A stretch of DNA of 64,000 nucleotides from Bolinopsis microptera (taxonomy: Eukaryota > Ctenophora > Tentaculata > Lobata > Bolinopsidae): positions 10,734,901-10,798,900 of the forward strand of contig NC_087082.1 in the NCBI RefSeq assembly GCF_026151205.1, given 5' to 3'. Below the pieces are notes generated by a model, which had not been told where the DNA came from, ran no database searches, and saw nothing but the letters and a program-made list of their open reading frames with translations. Shown piece by piece: positions 1-11,800 of the stretch (positions are counted from its first letter, which is position 1; each line of letters opens with the position of its first letter). The position numbers and the translations under genes are program-made.

Positions 1-325
1 CAATTTATCTGCTTACGTGTAATTTCAAAGTTATCAGTTACCATGTCTTTTATCTAATTTTTATCAGCAGATTTATAAATCTGCTGTTCATTTGTAGTTA
101 TTACCTTGCTAGTTATGAGTAAATTTTTGCCTTCCATCAATTGAGTGCAGCTTTCAGTTTTAAAATTTTCAGTTTATTCAGATTTTTCGTTTTCGATATT
201 GCAAATTTTTAATAAATCATGTTCAGATTATGGTGATAATGGATGTAAAGGTACTTCAACCGAATTAACAATCCAACCGTGTGTATGACGTGTCCCAGTA
301 GCCAATCATAATATATATATATATA
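1..325. other. AT-rich stretch without a gene
   Basis: No coding signal was recognised. Bases 65-86 form a perfect 22-bp palindrome whose half is CAGCAGATTTA. An (AT)n run at about 310-325 ends at the left TA flank of the next element. Confidence 0.6.
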
Positions 326-1418
326 CCTTACAAGACTTTTTTGTTGCGGACCAATTTGCGACGACCGAAATTTTGGCGGTCCAAAAATATGGCGAAATTG
401 ATCAAAAACCGTCACATTTCGGACGTCACAGAAAATAAGGGTATTTTTCATCATTTTGTTTTCTGACACAAAGGAAATTCAAAATTTTCTAAAAATCGGT
501 AAAATCATGTTGAAACAAAATGAAACTTATAAATCGATTTCTTCATCTTCCTCTAAGGGGTCCGGCTCGACTCTTTCAGTTTCACGCTGTTCTCCAGTGT
601 ACTCCCAGGAGTAAGATTCTCGGATAAGCTGCTTCATCTTGTACACGATGTCTCCGAGGCCTTTGAAAGTAAGTTTCAACTTGACTTCCAATCCACCGGA
701 GGGTATAGCCATAGGGGAACGACGGTGTCTGCTATCCTCAACAACTCCATTAATTTCCCCACCGTGGCACATAAAATAGTGACAATGTTTACTAACTTCT
801 AACGGAATATGTCCAACGGTTACCAACTGTGGAACAAGCAAACCTCTTCCGTCCTTTATCCGCTTCACGGCACACGCATACCGATCATGTTGAAGAGACA
901 CATCGTTAGTTTCCCGACGGATAGTAACCTTCTCGTAGATATCAGTCCATGTGGTTACTTTTCCGGAACAAGATCCTTTTTAAATTGACTTGAGTAATAA
1001 GATGATTACTGATTAGTGCTGATTTTAGTATTTCAATCTAAAATCTAAATTTTACTCTACTGATCAATGACAGTATATCTGCATCACATGACTTATTGAG
1101 TTTGGTATTAAATTGTTTATCTTGACTTAGTCTCTTATAAGACTTTTATGTTAGCACATAAATGTAATTTATTGTAAATTTAAAACGTATTACTTGACAT
1201 TAAATTCATCATGTAATATTGTGTTTTTTTGTCCCACCATTATATCACTAACTTTTCAAGAACAAAATGAATCGATGAAGCCACAATTATTGGAATAAGC
1301 TAAAAATAATGCGACGGATTCTATTACGACGACCGAAATTTTGGCGGTCCGAAAATATGGCGAAATTTCGGGAAAACCGTCGCATTTCGTACGTTAGGTA
1401 TGAAAAGGTCTTGTAAGG
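326..1418. mobile_element. TA-flanked inverted-repeat DNA element carrying a HIRAN-like ORF
   Basis: The stretch begins CCTTACAAGAC (326-336) and ends GTCTTGTAAGG (1408-1418), a perfect 11-bp inverted terminal repeat with a few more matching bases inward. A TA dinucleotide flanks each end (324-325 and 1419-1420), as expected for Tc1/mariner-like insertion. Inside the ends, about 70 bp starting GACGACCGAAATTTTGGCGG occurs twice in direct orientation (about 352-425 and 1321-1394). No transposase with a DDE/D triad was seen; the only ORF is on the minus strand and is HIRAN-like. It could be a non-autonomous element that captured a host fragment. Confidence 0.55.
527..979 (-). CDS. HIRAN-like domain ORF (partial, inside the inverted-repeat element)
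   Basis: The minus-strand frame is open from about 979 down to the TAA at 527. The annotated-style start would be a GTG at 901, but homology-like residues continue upstream of it to a stop at about 980, so the true start is probably on an upstream exon or missing. Visible motifs are HDRYACAV, VGHIPLEVSK, a CHGGEING stretch, a basic SRHRRSP turn and GGLEVKLKLTFKG, in the order I know from HIRAN-like proteins common in sponge and cnidarian genomes. The C-terminus is acidic. HIRAN domains of Rad5/HLTF bind DNA 3' ends; the function of the stand-alone transposon-borne forms is unknown. The family call rests on memory of the pattern. Confidence 0.5.
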   Translation of the reverse strand, partial: KGSCSGKVTTWTDIYEKVTIRRETNDVSLQHDRYACAVKRIKDGRGLLVPQLVTVGHIPLEVSKHCHYFMCHGGEINGVVEDSRHRRSPMAIPSGGLEVKLKLTFKGLGDIVYKMKQLIRESYSWEYTGEQRETERVEPDPLEEDEEIDL

Positions 1419-2140
1419 TAGATAATTGTTCAAGCATTCTGAAAATCTACCGGAAAAGTTTCCTACCTTACTCCTTCATAAAGATATTCGCTATTGAAGT
1501 TAGTGCTTTTTTGAAGAATACTTTTATAAAAACACAAAAGTTGTGAATTAGTATTCTCTGGTGTTGGACTTGGACCATCCCTTGGGTTGTGGAGCTCAAT
1601 TTTGCTTCTTAAAGGTCTAAATTGTGTTATTAAGGTCTAAATATTATTATTATTAAGGTCTAAATATTATTATTATATAGGCTAGTTTTAAAGTTGAAAA
1701 TCTAAAAGTTGCACACGTGGGGACACGCCCAAATTGATTTAAAATAGCTAAAATCACTGAAAATCGTTATTTTCACGATTTTTATCAACTTTGGAGTCCC
1801 GTTGTGATTCAAGTTCTTTTTGAAATCTTCTGAAACTTTGCATGCTTATCAAACTATATATTAAATACCACTATGCAAAAATTTACGGTGATTCAATATT
1901 GTTTGCGCACGCAACGTCCGCTCAAAGTTTGCACGTGCGAAAGGTGAGAATTTTGCTCATTCTTGATTTCGAATATATTCTGCTTTCCCACGATATTTAA
2001 ATGGCATTATATATAAATTAAATGCCAACTTGAATGAGTATAAAGTGCCATATTCAGTCTGTTATCGACAGATATACCTACCTAAACACAAGGGAATGTT
2101 TTTAAAGGTAAAATTTCGAAATCGTTGAAATTACCTCCTT
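1419..2140. other. Stretch without a recognised gene
   Basis: AT-rich DNA. It contains a short direct repeat TTAAGGTCTAAATATTATTA at about 1630-1675. No coding or RNA gene signal was seen. Confidence 0.6.
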
Positions 2141-2407
2141 ATTATTATAAGGCAACCCTCGAGATATAATGAAGTTGATACATCTCAAATGCCTGATATC
2201 AACCAGAGGCGACAGAACAGACACGACCACCTTTCCCTGAAGTGTACTGTGGAAGCAAAAGCTCACTCCTTTAAGAAAAGCTTCTTCTTCAGAACACACA
2301 GTGTCTGGAATGACCTACCAACTGACCTTAAAGAGATAAGTGATGCCGGAACTTTTAAGGCAAACCTGGCAAAACACTTTTGGGACAAATTGACAGACCC
2401 TGACTAA
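2141..2407 (+). pseudogene. Non-LTR retrotransposon RT C-terminal fragment
   Basis: The plus-strand frame, best from 2189, ends at the TAA at 2405-2407. It contains RRQNRHDHLSLK, then FFFRTHSVWNDLP and TFKANLAKHF, the usual C-terminal ending of CR1/L2-like reverse transcriptases (an F-x-R-x4-WN-x-LP motif followed by the final helix). The polymerase domain is absent, so this is a 5'-truncated copy. The A/T-rich tail after it, with repeated TTAAATAATA at about 2500-2522, looks like the element's 3' end. Confidence 0.6.
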
Positions 2408-2755
2408 GTTAATGAGTGCAAATGATATTTATATGTGGCCCCCGCCACTGATAGATCGGTCACGATACTGAATATAACAACTATAATATAAAAATAAATC
2501 TATTAAATAATATTAAATAACATTTACGTTCTGTCACCATGATTTGACCCTGGTGCAGTCCTCAGTTAATATACTTAACTGGATTACGCGAACTTTATAT
2601 CCGACTGTAATCTTGCTTCTAAGCGCTGTGTTATATTCTAGAAGACTGACAGTCTTGTGTTGAAAGACGAATGTGATTTAGAAGCTTATCAAAAAATTAA
2701 AATCTTAGCGAGCCACGAATCCATAAATCCAAACAAAACTCTGTCTTAACACATT
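2408..2755. other. Retrotransposon 3' tail and unassigned sequence
   Basis: Bases 2408-2525 look like the 3' untranslated tail of the preceding fragment. Nothing was recognised in the remainder. Confidence 0.45.
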
Positions 2756-3091
2756 TCAAACAACAGTTTTGTCCACACTACACACTTTACCTCCTCTAAT
2801 GAAGTGTCTCTTATCTGGCTCGTCGTTTGATCTCTTCTTGAGTTCTAAAACAAGCTTTTGCTGTTCGGCATGTTCCTCTGGAGACCTATCTGGACTGATG
2901 AAGACTTTACCGAAATGCTCCGAGCTACGGAGATGCCTTGCTCTAGTCAAAATCTGCTGCACGATTGTAGAGCTCGTCAAAGTCACCTTAACAGGTCTAT
3001 CAGCCACCTGTTTCTTATCCTTGGATTTGATCAAACCAATTCTGCTAGCTTCTATTTTTGGCTTTTCACCAAGTTCCAAAAATAGAAGCAA
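2756..3091 (-). pseudogene. Non-LTR retrotransposon ORF1-like fragment
   Basis: A 111-codon minus-strand frame reads RPVKVTLTSSTIVQQIL, then ARHLRSSEHFGKVFISPD, then RSPEEHAEQQKLVLELKKR. The order (a beta strand, a helix of A-R-x-L-R type, a V-F-I-S-P-D strand, a charged helix) is that of the RRM-like domain in ORF1 proteins of CR1/L2-type elements. Neither the start region nor a partner RT frame is present nearby, so this is an isolated remnant. Overlapping plus-strand frames here are shadows. Confidence 0.5.
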
Positions 3092-3271
3092 GTTCTGAAA
3101 ATGGTAAGGCTGAAAATGGTAGGGCTACAAAACTAAGTTGGAACACATCTTGTTTGAATACTGTTGAACCAAATTCAACTCTCTGCAACAACACAAGCAG
3201 ACAAAATTTCTCAAAATCCGTTTTATCTGCTCAACTGGTTCTAAATTCTTGAATCCAGCCAAGGGTATAAT

Positions 3272-3531
3272 GGGTGTTCTGGGAGTGCTAGGGCCACCAA
3301 ATTTCGTAGGAACATTATTAGGGTCAATACCAAACGATTCCGACCTGTTTTGGGGCCATCCGACGAGTTTTAGAAAAATGTTCATTTTTGTTCATTTCGT
3401 TCATACCATGACTCAGGGAGTCTTGGGCGACTATTTTGACGTCAAAATAGTTAGTAAACACATCCCCCTACACCGTACAATCATCTCCAGCACTCTGCAG
3501 CCCCTTTAACAGACTGAAATGACCGTATCAA
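3272..3531. repeat. Duplicated 260-bp block, copy 1
   Basis: This block begins GGGTGTTCTGGGAGTGCTAG and ends GACCGTATCAA. It recurs at 3587-3852 with about 85-90% identity by eye. Bases 3431-3450 are a perfect 20-bp palindrome centred on a CRE-like TGACGTCA. Origin is unknown; probably part of a dispersed repeat. Confidence 0.7.
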
Positions 3532-3586
3532 TATCGGATACTCAGGAACCAGCTTTCTGATACGGAAATGGAATCAAGTCTCTAGT

Positions 3587-3852
3587 GGGCGTTCTGGGAG
3601 TGCTAGGGCCACCAAACTTTGTAGGAACACTATAAGGGTCAATACCAAACGATTCCGACCTGTTTTGGGGCAATCCGACGAGTTTTAGAAAAAATTTCAT
3701 TTTTGTTCATTCCGTTCATTCCATTACTCAGGGAGCCTCTGGCGACAATTTTGACGTCAAAATAGTTAGTAAACACATCCCCCTACAGTTACACCGTGAA
3801 ACCATTTCCAGCACTCTGAGACTACTTTAACAGACTAAAATGACCGTATCAA
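3587..3852. repeat. Duplicated 260-bp block, copy 2
   Basis: Direct copy of the block at 3272-3531, separated from it by about 55 bp. The TGACGTCA core is retained, but one arm of the palindrome has mutated, and a small insertion (CAGTTA) follows the CATCCCCCTA motif. Confidence 0.7.
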
Positions 3853-3968
3853 AATGCCTCAAAAACCGTATCATCTGGTTCCACAATTTCCGATTTATCT
3901 TCTGTTTGCCGCGGACGCGATACCTAAAACCTAATGAAAGCTTACGGCGCGGCTGACATTGTCATGCT

Positions 3969-4020
3969 TTCAGGCGCGCTACGTTTCAGGCGCGCTACGT
4001 TTCAGGCGCGCTACGTTTCA
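3969..4020. repeat. Three tandem 16-bp repeats
   Basis: The unit TCAGGCGCGCTACGTT occurs three times head to tail. It is GC-rich against an AT-rich background. No gene was recognised around it. Confidence 0.8.
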
Positions 4021-4221
4021 ATACCACTCGTAGGTGGGCGCACCACTGTGAGTCTAGCTTCCTTGCTATTCATATTTCCCCCGACAGATGATACTCACTT
4101 AAAGTTGAATCGATGCATTTTCGAACGCTGATTCCGAATCACCCCACATGACATAGGGTTTAAATGCTCCCCTGGCGAAAAACTCTCTCGATGACCATAT
4201 TAGGAAGTTTGCCTAATTTCT

Positions 4222-4310
4222 CGTTAGGGTTAGGGTTTCAGCATATGCTTTAGTTAGGGATTGGGTTAGGGTTAGGGTTGGGATCAGATTAGAGAGTTAG
4301 GGTTTCGAAT
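4222..4310 (+). repeat. Short degenerate telomere-like (TTAGGG) tract
   Basis: Several TTAGGG words and one-base variants cluster within 90 bp, for example GTTAGGGTTAGGGTTTCAG and GGGTTAGGGTTAGGGTTGGG. It is far too short and degenerate for a telomere. An interstitial telomeric tract left by break repair is the simplest reading. Confidence 0.6.
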
Positions 4311-5866
4311 ACTGAATAGCTATTCATGATTCAGGGCCACATAGAGAACGTGTTAAAAAAGTCACGTGACAATCGAGTGTAGACAGTAGAGTGATTTATC
4401 ATTATTATTACATTGTCCTGCGAGGGTGATGTTTTTCAATAATCAATAAAAACTTGAAGAAAGAAAGTTATCAATTATGACGAACAAGTTAAAAGATCAA
4501 TTTATCAATAATCAAGATGTAAACTCAGATAATCTATGAAAATAATACTTGTTATAATAAATTGCATGATATAGTTATACTTTCTTGAGCTCATTTTTTA
4601 ATATTTTAAATAAACTATCTTTTCGGCCCTTTAAGCTTAAAAGTGATCCCGCCACTCGGGATCATTTTTATCCCGAGTTGGCACATGGCCAACCTGTATG
4701 CTGTAAGTATTTTGGAATGATTAGTGAGTTTCGCCTAGGTGCCATATTTGATGGTGCGCGGCTTTTGGAGCAAAATTAGGTGTAAAAGTCGCGTAATTTG
4801 ACGAAATTCGTTGATTTTTGTCGTATTATTCTGTCATATCTTCGGTTCCTGAACATGAATCATGCTGAAAATTTGTCAGAACCTTTCAATCATACTTAAC
4901 TACCGAACCTAATTTAGTTGGGAGAGATTGGCCTTGATTAAGAGGTCTAAAAATGACAAAATAGGTATAAATTCGTTGATAACTCAAATTCTGAGCATCG
5001 AAATTGCTCAAACTAAATTAGGTTCAGTAGAACATAAGTGTTTACGTAAGCTGACCAAATTTCAACAAAATTGTTATATGGGAAGTATTATAACTTTTCG
5101 ATTGTTTCAAAAATAATGTGCTGGCCGAAATAAGAGCTAAAAACCATTCAATGGTCAGCGCGCGCGTCTTATTGTCGATGGCGCACTGCCTACTGTAAGT
5201 ATTTTTACATTTTTCTACTTTCTATCAATTTTCCATTTATCTACCTCGTCTATCAATAATTTTACCTGAGGACCCCAGGCTTTTATGTTCATTAACATAT
5301 AAGAATATAGATTTAGCGGAATGACAGGCTGAGCGCGGCCCAGTAATCAATAATTTTGACTAATTTTTTAAATAATCGCATGTAAATTGTAACAAATATC
5401 GCCAGCCACCAACTTTAACAAAAGGTTGATATGCAATACTGGATGAGAGTGATACCGAAGGTGAATGGAAGTTATCTTAGTACTTTAGTAAAATAAACAA
5501 TCGTAATAAATGAAAAAGGTGATAATTTTGATAAAGTCTCGTTCACAGACACAGAATCTAAAACATACAAAATAAAATAGCGTCTAAATCTACAAATAAA
5601 ATATCGTCTATGATCTAAATCTAGAATTAAAATAAAATAATCGAATAATGTCACATAAAAGTTCTAAAAATATATCTATGATGTTTGATAAAATAAAACA
5701 TATCACAGTGATAAATTAATAAATTAGAGTTTGGGCAGTAGCCATTTCAGTCATCATGATAAAATAGGGCGGAAAACAGAACAACGCCCATAAAACAGTG
5801 GCCCAAGAATCTGTCAAACAGAATCGAGTAAAAAATAAATCCACTTCCATGACAAACTGGCCTCCG
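4311..5866. other. Gene-poor AT-rich stretch
   Basis: No coding region was recognised. A perfect 9-bp stem hairpin (ACTCGGGAT, 7-nt loop, ATCCCGAGT) lies at 4653-4677. The end near 5720-5866 is presumably the 3' untranslated region of the minus-strand receptor gene that ends at 5867, although no clear polyadenylation signal was found. Confidence 0.5.
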
Positions 5867-8800
5867 TTATATCCGCTCATAATGCGGTTCCGAGTGCCTG
5901 CTAATCCCGGACCCGTTCTGTCCTGGGTAGCTGGACCCTTGCTTGTAGTTATACCGCTCATAGTCCGGCCCGGAATTTGTATCACTTCCGCAGCTGTTTA
6001 TAGTTTTCATCTTGATATAGCTGTTGTCAGCGGGGCCCGGTTTGGGGCTGTCGCAGTGGTTGGAAGAGTTGAAGCTACGGTACGGGGCTGCTGCTGTGTC
6101 TTGGTCCGGGGTTGGCATCTGGAGATTGTAATGTTAACAATTGAGAATATGTTCCGAAACTAAAGTTGTGAAATACCGAGTAACTACCGGTATTGGGGAT
6201 GATAATATCCTATTTCAAGGGTAACGTTAGATCACCCCTTTATTTCAATGTTTTGAGCGTATATCCCCTTACTCTCAGTGCAATGGGATTCCGCCATACT
6301 CGAACATAACAGAATAATCCATATGGTAAAATACCACAATGACCCTAAAAAGCAGTACAGATAATACAAGAAGCGCGGTGTCTAGGAACACACAACGAGA
6401 TAACCCACTCACTAGCTGACGGAGACAGGCTCTATTACATTTCTTGTAGAAAACAGCTGCAGCCACGCCCAGTATAACCACTGCTGACAGTCCTAAAACT
6501 AATGGAGTCCACATCTCTGAAAAATAGTTGGTAAAATATTTGCACAAAAGATTTTAATAAACCCGCGTGTCGCGTATCCTCATGTTTTCATAGTTTATCG
6601 GTCGATTAAAGAGTTTGGTTTAAAGACGTCTAGATAACTTAAGTTGTGGATTTTCTTTTTGTTATTATAAATTATAATAATCACTGATAGAAAGAAAACC
6701 ATCTTGTCGCTAGAGAAGAATACGTAGATGGTAACGACCAAATATGGTATTAATAAATCGTATTTTCAATCGCCTTTTCAACCAACCTTCAATCAACCGA
6801 TGAAGAAACACTATACATTGTGTTATTCAACCAAAAAAATGGACAGTAGAAAGTTGCTATTCGCTGTATTTGGCAAACTTCTCGATTTCTTCAAAGTGGC
6901 GAGGTCCAACAAAAAGCATACAAACTTTTATCGAATACAATAAAATCAAAACATTAAAATGAGGCACATTCTTATCATTTCTTTCATTCCATTATACTCC
7001 TGATGCGGTAGCGATGATTTGCCCACACTCTCTTTTATTCTACTGATAAATGCCTCAATAGTCTTGGACCACCTATGAACTTATCATTTGACCAAACAAA
7101 TGTTAAATTATAATTCTTTGCATACACTTTACAGTTCTTAACGTATAAAAGCACAAAGGTGCACCAAATATGACTAATGATGTACCTAATTGTGATTGTC
7201 TCGAGAGCATTACTTATTCTTAAACCAGACACCCCAATGAGCATCCGTGGTTCGGAACAATCGAGTAAATGTTACCTCACAAAAACCGCGTTAAAAGATA
7301 TGTAGCCTACTTGGCGTTTCTTTTGTGTGTTCTATTAAGCTTAGGCTATAGATTTAACCGGTAAAAGTGAAACATTCAATCTTGCTCACTTGCTGTACCG
7401 TTTAACACGTACGTCGCGTATCTTTTGTTTTTTAGTGTCTGTGGACAAAGAGGACAAAAAGGAAAAAAAGGATCAAAAACCCAGAAACCTTTCTTATCTT
7501 AGACTGTGAGATGGCGGAGGACAGTGATTCGTTTTCAGACACCAACCCAAAAGTTGACAAAGCTATTGGAAGTGTTATAGCCCTTATCTTTATTGTCGGA
7601 ATCCTGGGAAACTCCTCGGCATTCTGCTACTTTTTGCAAAAGAGAAAGAGTTGGGTCCCCAACATGAACAAACTCTACATAGTTATCACATCATTTGATA
7701 TTTTAACTACTCTTTTAACCATTCCAGTGATGATGTCATTGTTTAACCACCGTAAACCCATGCTATTTGAATCTTCTGTATTTTGTGGAGCCTGGACCAC
7801 CACGCACGTCTTCTTGATAAGGATGTCCATATTTTTAGTCGCTGTCTTGAGCATAACAAGAACAATTGAAATCTGGCCCTTTATCAAGCTCCCTTTCGAA
7901 CAAGTCAAGCTGTCCTCCATATTTGTGATGATAACAGGATATGGAACTCTAGTGCTCACTCTGGATGGTGCATTCTTTGCTTCTGGCTGGATAAAAGGAT
8001 CCTACTACCCTACTCTCTGGTCCCACTGCGTGTTCGCAACAACCGAACACGTGCAGTCTCTAAGAGCCAAGACGTTTCTCTTCGTGCTCTTTCAGGTTGA
8101 AGTAATCCTGCCTTCTATATTGATCTTCATCAGTCTTGTTGCGTCCACCATATCGCTGATTAAAGGGCGGCGTAGTGTTACAACTGAGAGCGAAAGTGAG
8201 GCTCGGCACGCCTCGATTACCATTACGCTTGTTATAGTTGTTTTCTTGTTATGTAACATGCCAACTTTTGTCTACCAATTTCTGTTGGACTTTAAACCAT
8301 CTTTGCTGGAAGCCAAGACAAGCAACGGAATGTTCAAAAAGTACGGAAACTTGTTATTCCTGTATGTCCCGTATATTCTGAATGCTGCACTAAACCCGTT
8401 GGTGTATTGGCTGAGGATGTCCCCATACAGAGAGCAGCGCCGGACATTTGCTAGATATTTAGGGAGTACTCTTAAGTGCTCAAGAGTGAAGCGAAAAGAT
8501 CATCAGGAGAGATCAGAAAAAGAAGAGATAAAACCTAGAAAGAAGGTTAAATTTAACCTTTAAAAAAGACATTACAATCTCCAGTGTTAGCAAGGCTTGG
8601 AACTATTTCTATTTCCTCAAATTCGAACTTGTCATGTGTATCTTGAAAGGATATGACGAAATTTATGTGTTTATGATTATGATTCATCATCTAGTTTAAA
8701 TATGAACTTTCCTTGAACCTTAGAAATAGAATTTAAGATTTAAGAACCGGGCAAGAAACGTTACTGATTCTAGAGTGCGCTGACTTGTGAACTGTGCTTT

Positions 8801-11800
8801 TAACTGTTTTAGAAATAAATAACGTCTTATGTTTTGACCATGCTCGATAATATATGACAAACTTAGCTATAGTTTTTTAAAAAGGGTTAAAATAGATTAA
8901 ATACAAATGCTTCCGACCAGAGTTGAAATTCTGTTAGAATTGAGGATAAAAACATACCCATAACTTTAGTGTCGATCTGCTGAGAGAAGAAAACGCACTC
9001 GAACATTGAACTGACAGTAAGATTCTGCTTCATGATAACGAAATTGAGGTTCTCTGGCGATAAATCCTTGATGAAACTGCAAAGATAGGGGTGTCATTAT
9101 TATTAGCTGTCAGTTTTATGTTTCTTTCAAGTACGTCTGTGTCATTTTAGAAGCGCAATTTGATGAAAAAACATGTTTTATAAAACGAAAATGTTTTTAC
9201 CACATATATAATGATTATATATAATTTTGATTTACGAGATTCTTTTTAAAAGATTTTCAAATTCATCAAATTTCTGATCATTTATTATAATGATCTGCCA
9301 AACAATGTCAACCCATCTCATCGGAAATTTAATGAATTTGAAAATCGTTTAAAAAGAATCTCGTAAATCAAAATTAAGAATTCCACATTGCCCGTACTTC
9401 ATACTTACTGGCAAAGTACAGTGTGTCTAGAGTACTCTATCGTGATGTTCCATTTCTGAGATTTAGACTCGCTGTTAGGAATTCCAAACTCCAGACTGCT
9501 TCCCCGGATATGGGGCCGTATTTTATATTTTGTACAGTCTGAAATAATTGTCACGTGGTTATTTGTCACGTGGTTAATTGTCACGTGGTTATTTGTCACG
9601 TGGTTATTTGTCACGTGGTTATTTGTCACGTGGTTATTTGTCACGTGGTTATTTGTCACGTGGTTATTTGTCACGTGGTTATTTGTCACGTGGTTGTTTG
9701 TCACGTGGTGATTTGTCCGCGCGGCTCTGCCTTGTGCTGAGACGTGGATTCTGGTTGGGAAGTGAAACAAACACGTGACAGCAGTTAACTAGTCAGCTTC
9801 CACTATTGACCTATCAAACCCCAGACTCTCCTATCAAAAATAGATGCTCAACCTCCTCACCAGAATCAAATTAAACATCTATTATTATAGTTAAAGCAAC
9901 TTCTCACGAACAAACATCACCACCATGGCTACCATTAAATTGGACGTTGATCCAATACTGGAGTGCTTCTTAATAACTATAAAAGAATCTACCGATAAGA
10001 AAAAATATCAACCAAACTTAATAAAAATGTGTACCTGAGCAGCCAGCCTCTTTTACGAGTATTTTAATCCCTGAAGGGTCGATATTTCCGTAATCCGTTA
10101 CATTGTGCAGGCATATGTTAACGAATGTCTTTTTTCCATGAACTCGTTCGCTGAAATTAAAACAAATATAATTTAATCATGATGTCACGATTCATGAATC
10201 CTTCCCCTAATTTTAAAATTTCCTTGGAGTAAAAACAAGAGTCTAGTTAAAAAGCCATGTAGGAATCGATTGCTTAGGACTGTGTGAACTATGAAATCCC
10301 CATCCTTCAAAAGGTGACGATATTTGAGGTGATCAGGATTAATCAGGTTGTTCCCTCTTATTAAACATTCTAAGATCTGTTCCAGTATTCAATCTCTCTT
10401 CGATCCTTTTCTTAAAAATCTTAGTGCCTTGGCCAGTAAAAAGTGCCAAGGATTGAGTAGAAATCCAATACAAGCAGGGTGACACCTTCAACAAAAGCTT
10501 AACTACAATAGTATTTATATTTATTATTTATATTGTAGACAATAGAGGCTGTTAGTCCTTGGTCCGGGTATGGGAACGAACAATGGTCCAGAACAAAAGC
10601 CTCGTTTTCAGAAATTTACTGGCACTGTAGTGGTTAGTATCATATTTTAAACATGTTTTAAACTAATTAAAACACTACAAATCTATTGCATTTATTGAGG
10701 ACGTTACAGAAGGAATTGATTTAATATAGTTTGAGAAGTCCTAACTCTCCTCACGTCCGAAAATGTCGTTTCTCTTGTATCAAATATAAGCACAGCTATT
10801 ATATTCGGTAGAACACAGTATGTATAACCCTGGGCAGTATCTAGATAGCCCGACCACTGTCACGAACAACTGTCTACCAGATCATATTACTGCATAATAA
10901 CAGTATCCCCTGAATCAAGCAGGGTTCACATTATCGCACGCGAATTTCAATCAGCGGTGGTGTCAAGGCTTATTAAACGATTAAGCAACCTTACGAGATC
11001 AGTTCACCACCTCCAGCCGCTGTATTACAACCCAGTCATCCAGCTGATGTATTACAGCCTAGTCCTCCAGTTGCAGTTGATCATCCCCCTTCTACAAGCA
11101 GAGTAGCAACTGATAATGCTTCACAAAAAACGAACGACTTAGGCCCTTTGTTTCTGTCTAGTTCTAATGTACCGTCACAATAGTGACTTTAAATATATAA
11201 TCAAGAGTACTAGCCTGCTGATTTATCGCGGCTGTTCTCATCTGAAACTATGCTTGGTGTAGCTCGTTGGGATAATGGATATAAAACCAAATTATTCTCC
11301 CTTCTCTAGGTTACGCTGCATTCGCATGGCAGCATAGAATAGACGAAGCCCAATACATAAAGACCAAGATGCAGGCAATTCAGAGACACGCTAGTATCAT
11401 GATATCAAGAGGACTCAAAAGCACACCACTAGAAAACTTGGAAATCATGGCAGGAATCAAACCCATTGATCTAAAACTCAAGGAACTGGCCATACTTTCA
11501 GCTCGGAGACTCAAAATTAACGGTAATTGGAATTCTAACTACCAGTTTAGCAGAACAGGAAACTGTAAGTCCCATGCATACAATCTGGACAAAGCTATGT
11601 CAACCATACCAGCGATGGAATGTAAAATTACGGACATTATCGAAACTACCACAGTTTTGGATCGGAAGTTTAAAACAATAATACAGGAGCGGTCTAAAGC
11701 AACACAGCAGGTCGGAATCACCCCAGCAACACATTGGGCTATTTTCACAGACGGCTCAAAAATAGAACAGTTCCCAGGTGCAGGTTACTGTGTAATAAGA

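Noticed and set aside
2769-3098. Plus-strand 109-codon ORF
   Set aside because: It is the shadow of the ORF1-like fragment on the minus strand; the recognisable motifs are on that strand.
4684-5205. Two plus-strand ATGG...GTAAGTATTTT motifs resembling short first exons (about 4685 and 5179)
   Set aside because: Each has only a few codons before the donor-like site, and no downstream exon could be identified.
5716-5985. 89-codon minus-strand ORF
   Set aside because: It overlaps the receptor's last exon in another frame, and its codons beyond that are untranslated sequence.
6275-6412. Second hydrophobic segment after the receptor's membrane span
   Set aside because: It is intron read-through: a good donor (CAGCTA|GTGAGT) precedes it, and the tail exon joins in phase. 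Retention would truncate the protein.
9405-9778. Frames encoding NNHVT or SRGYL repeats
   Set aside because: Products of the 15-bp minisatellite read in different frames. The non-repetitive part of the minus frame is receptor exon 5.
9925-10038. Plus-strand 37-codon ORF with a good Kozak context (CCACCATGG)
   Set aside because: No known domain, overlaps a receptor exon on the other strand and has no supporting splice partner. Recorded only because of its start context.
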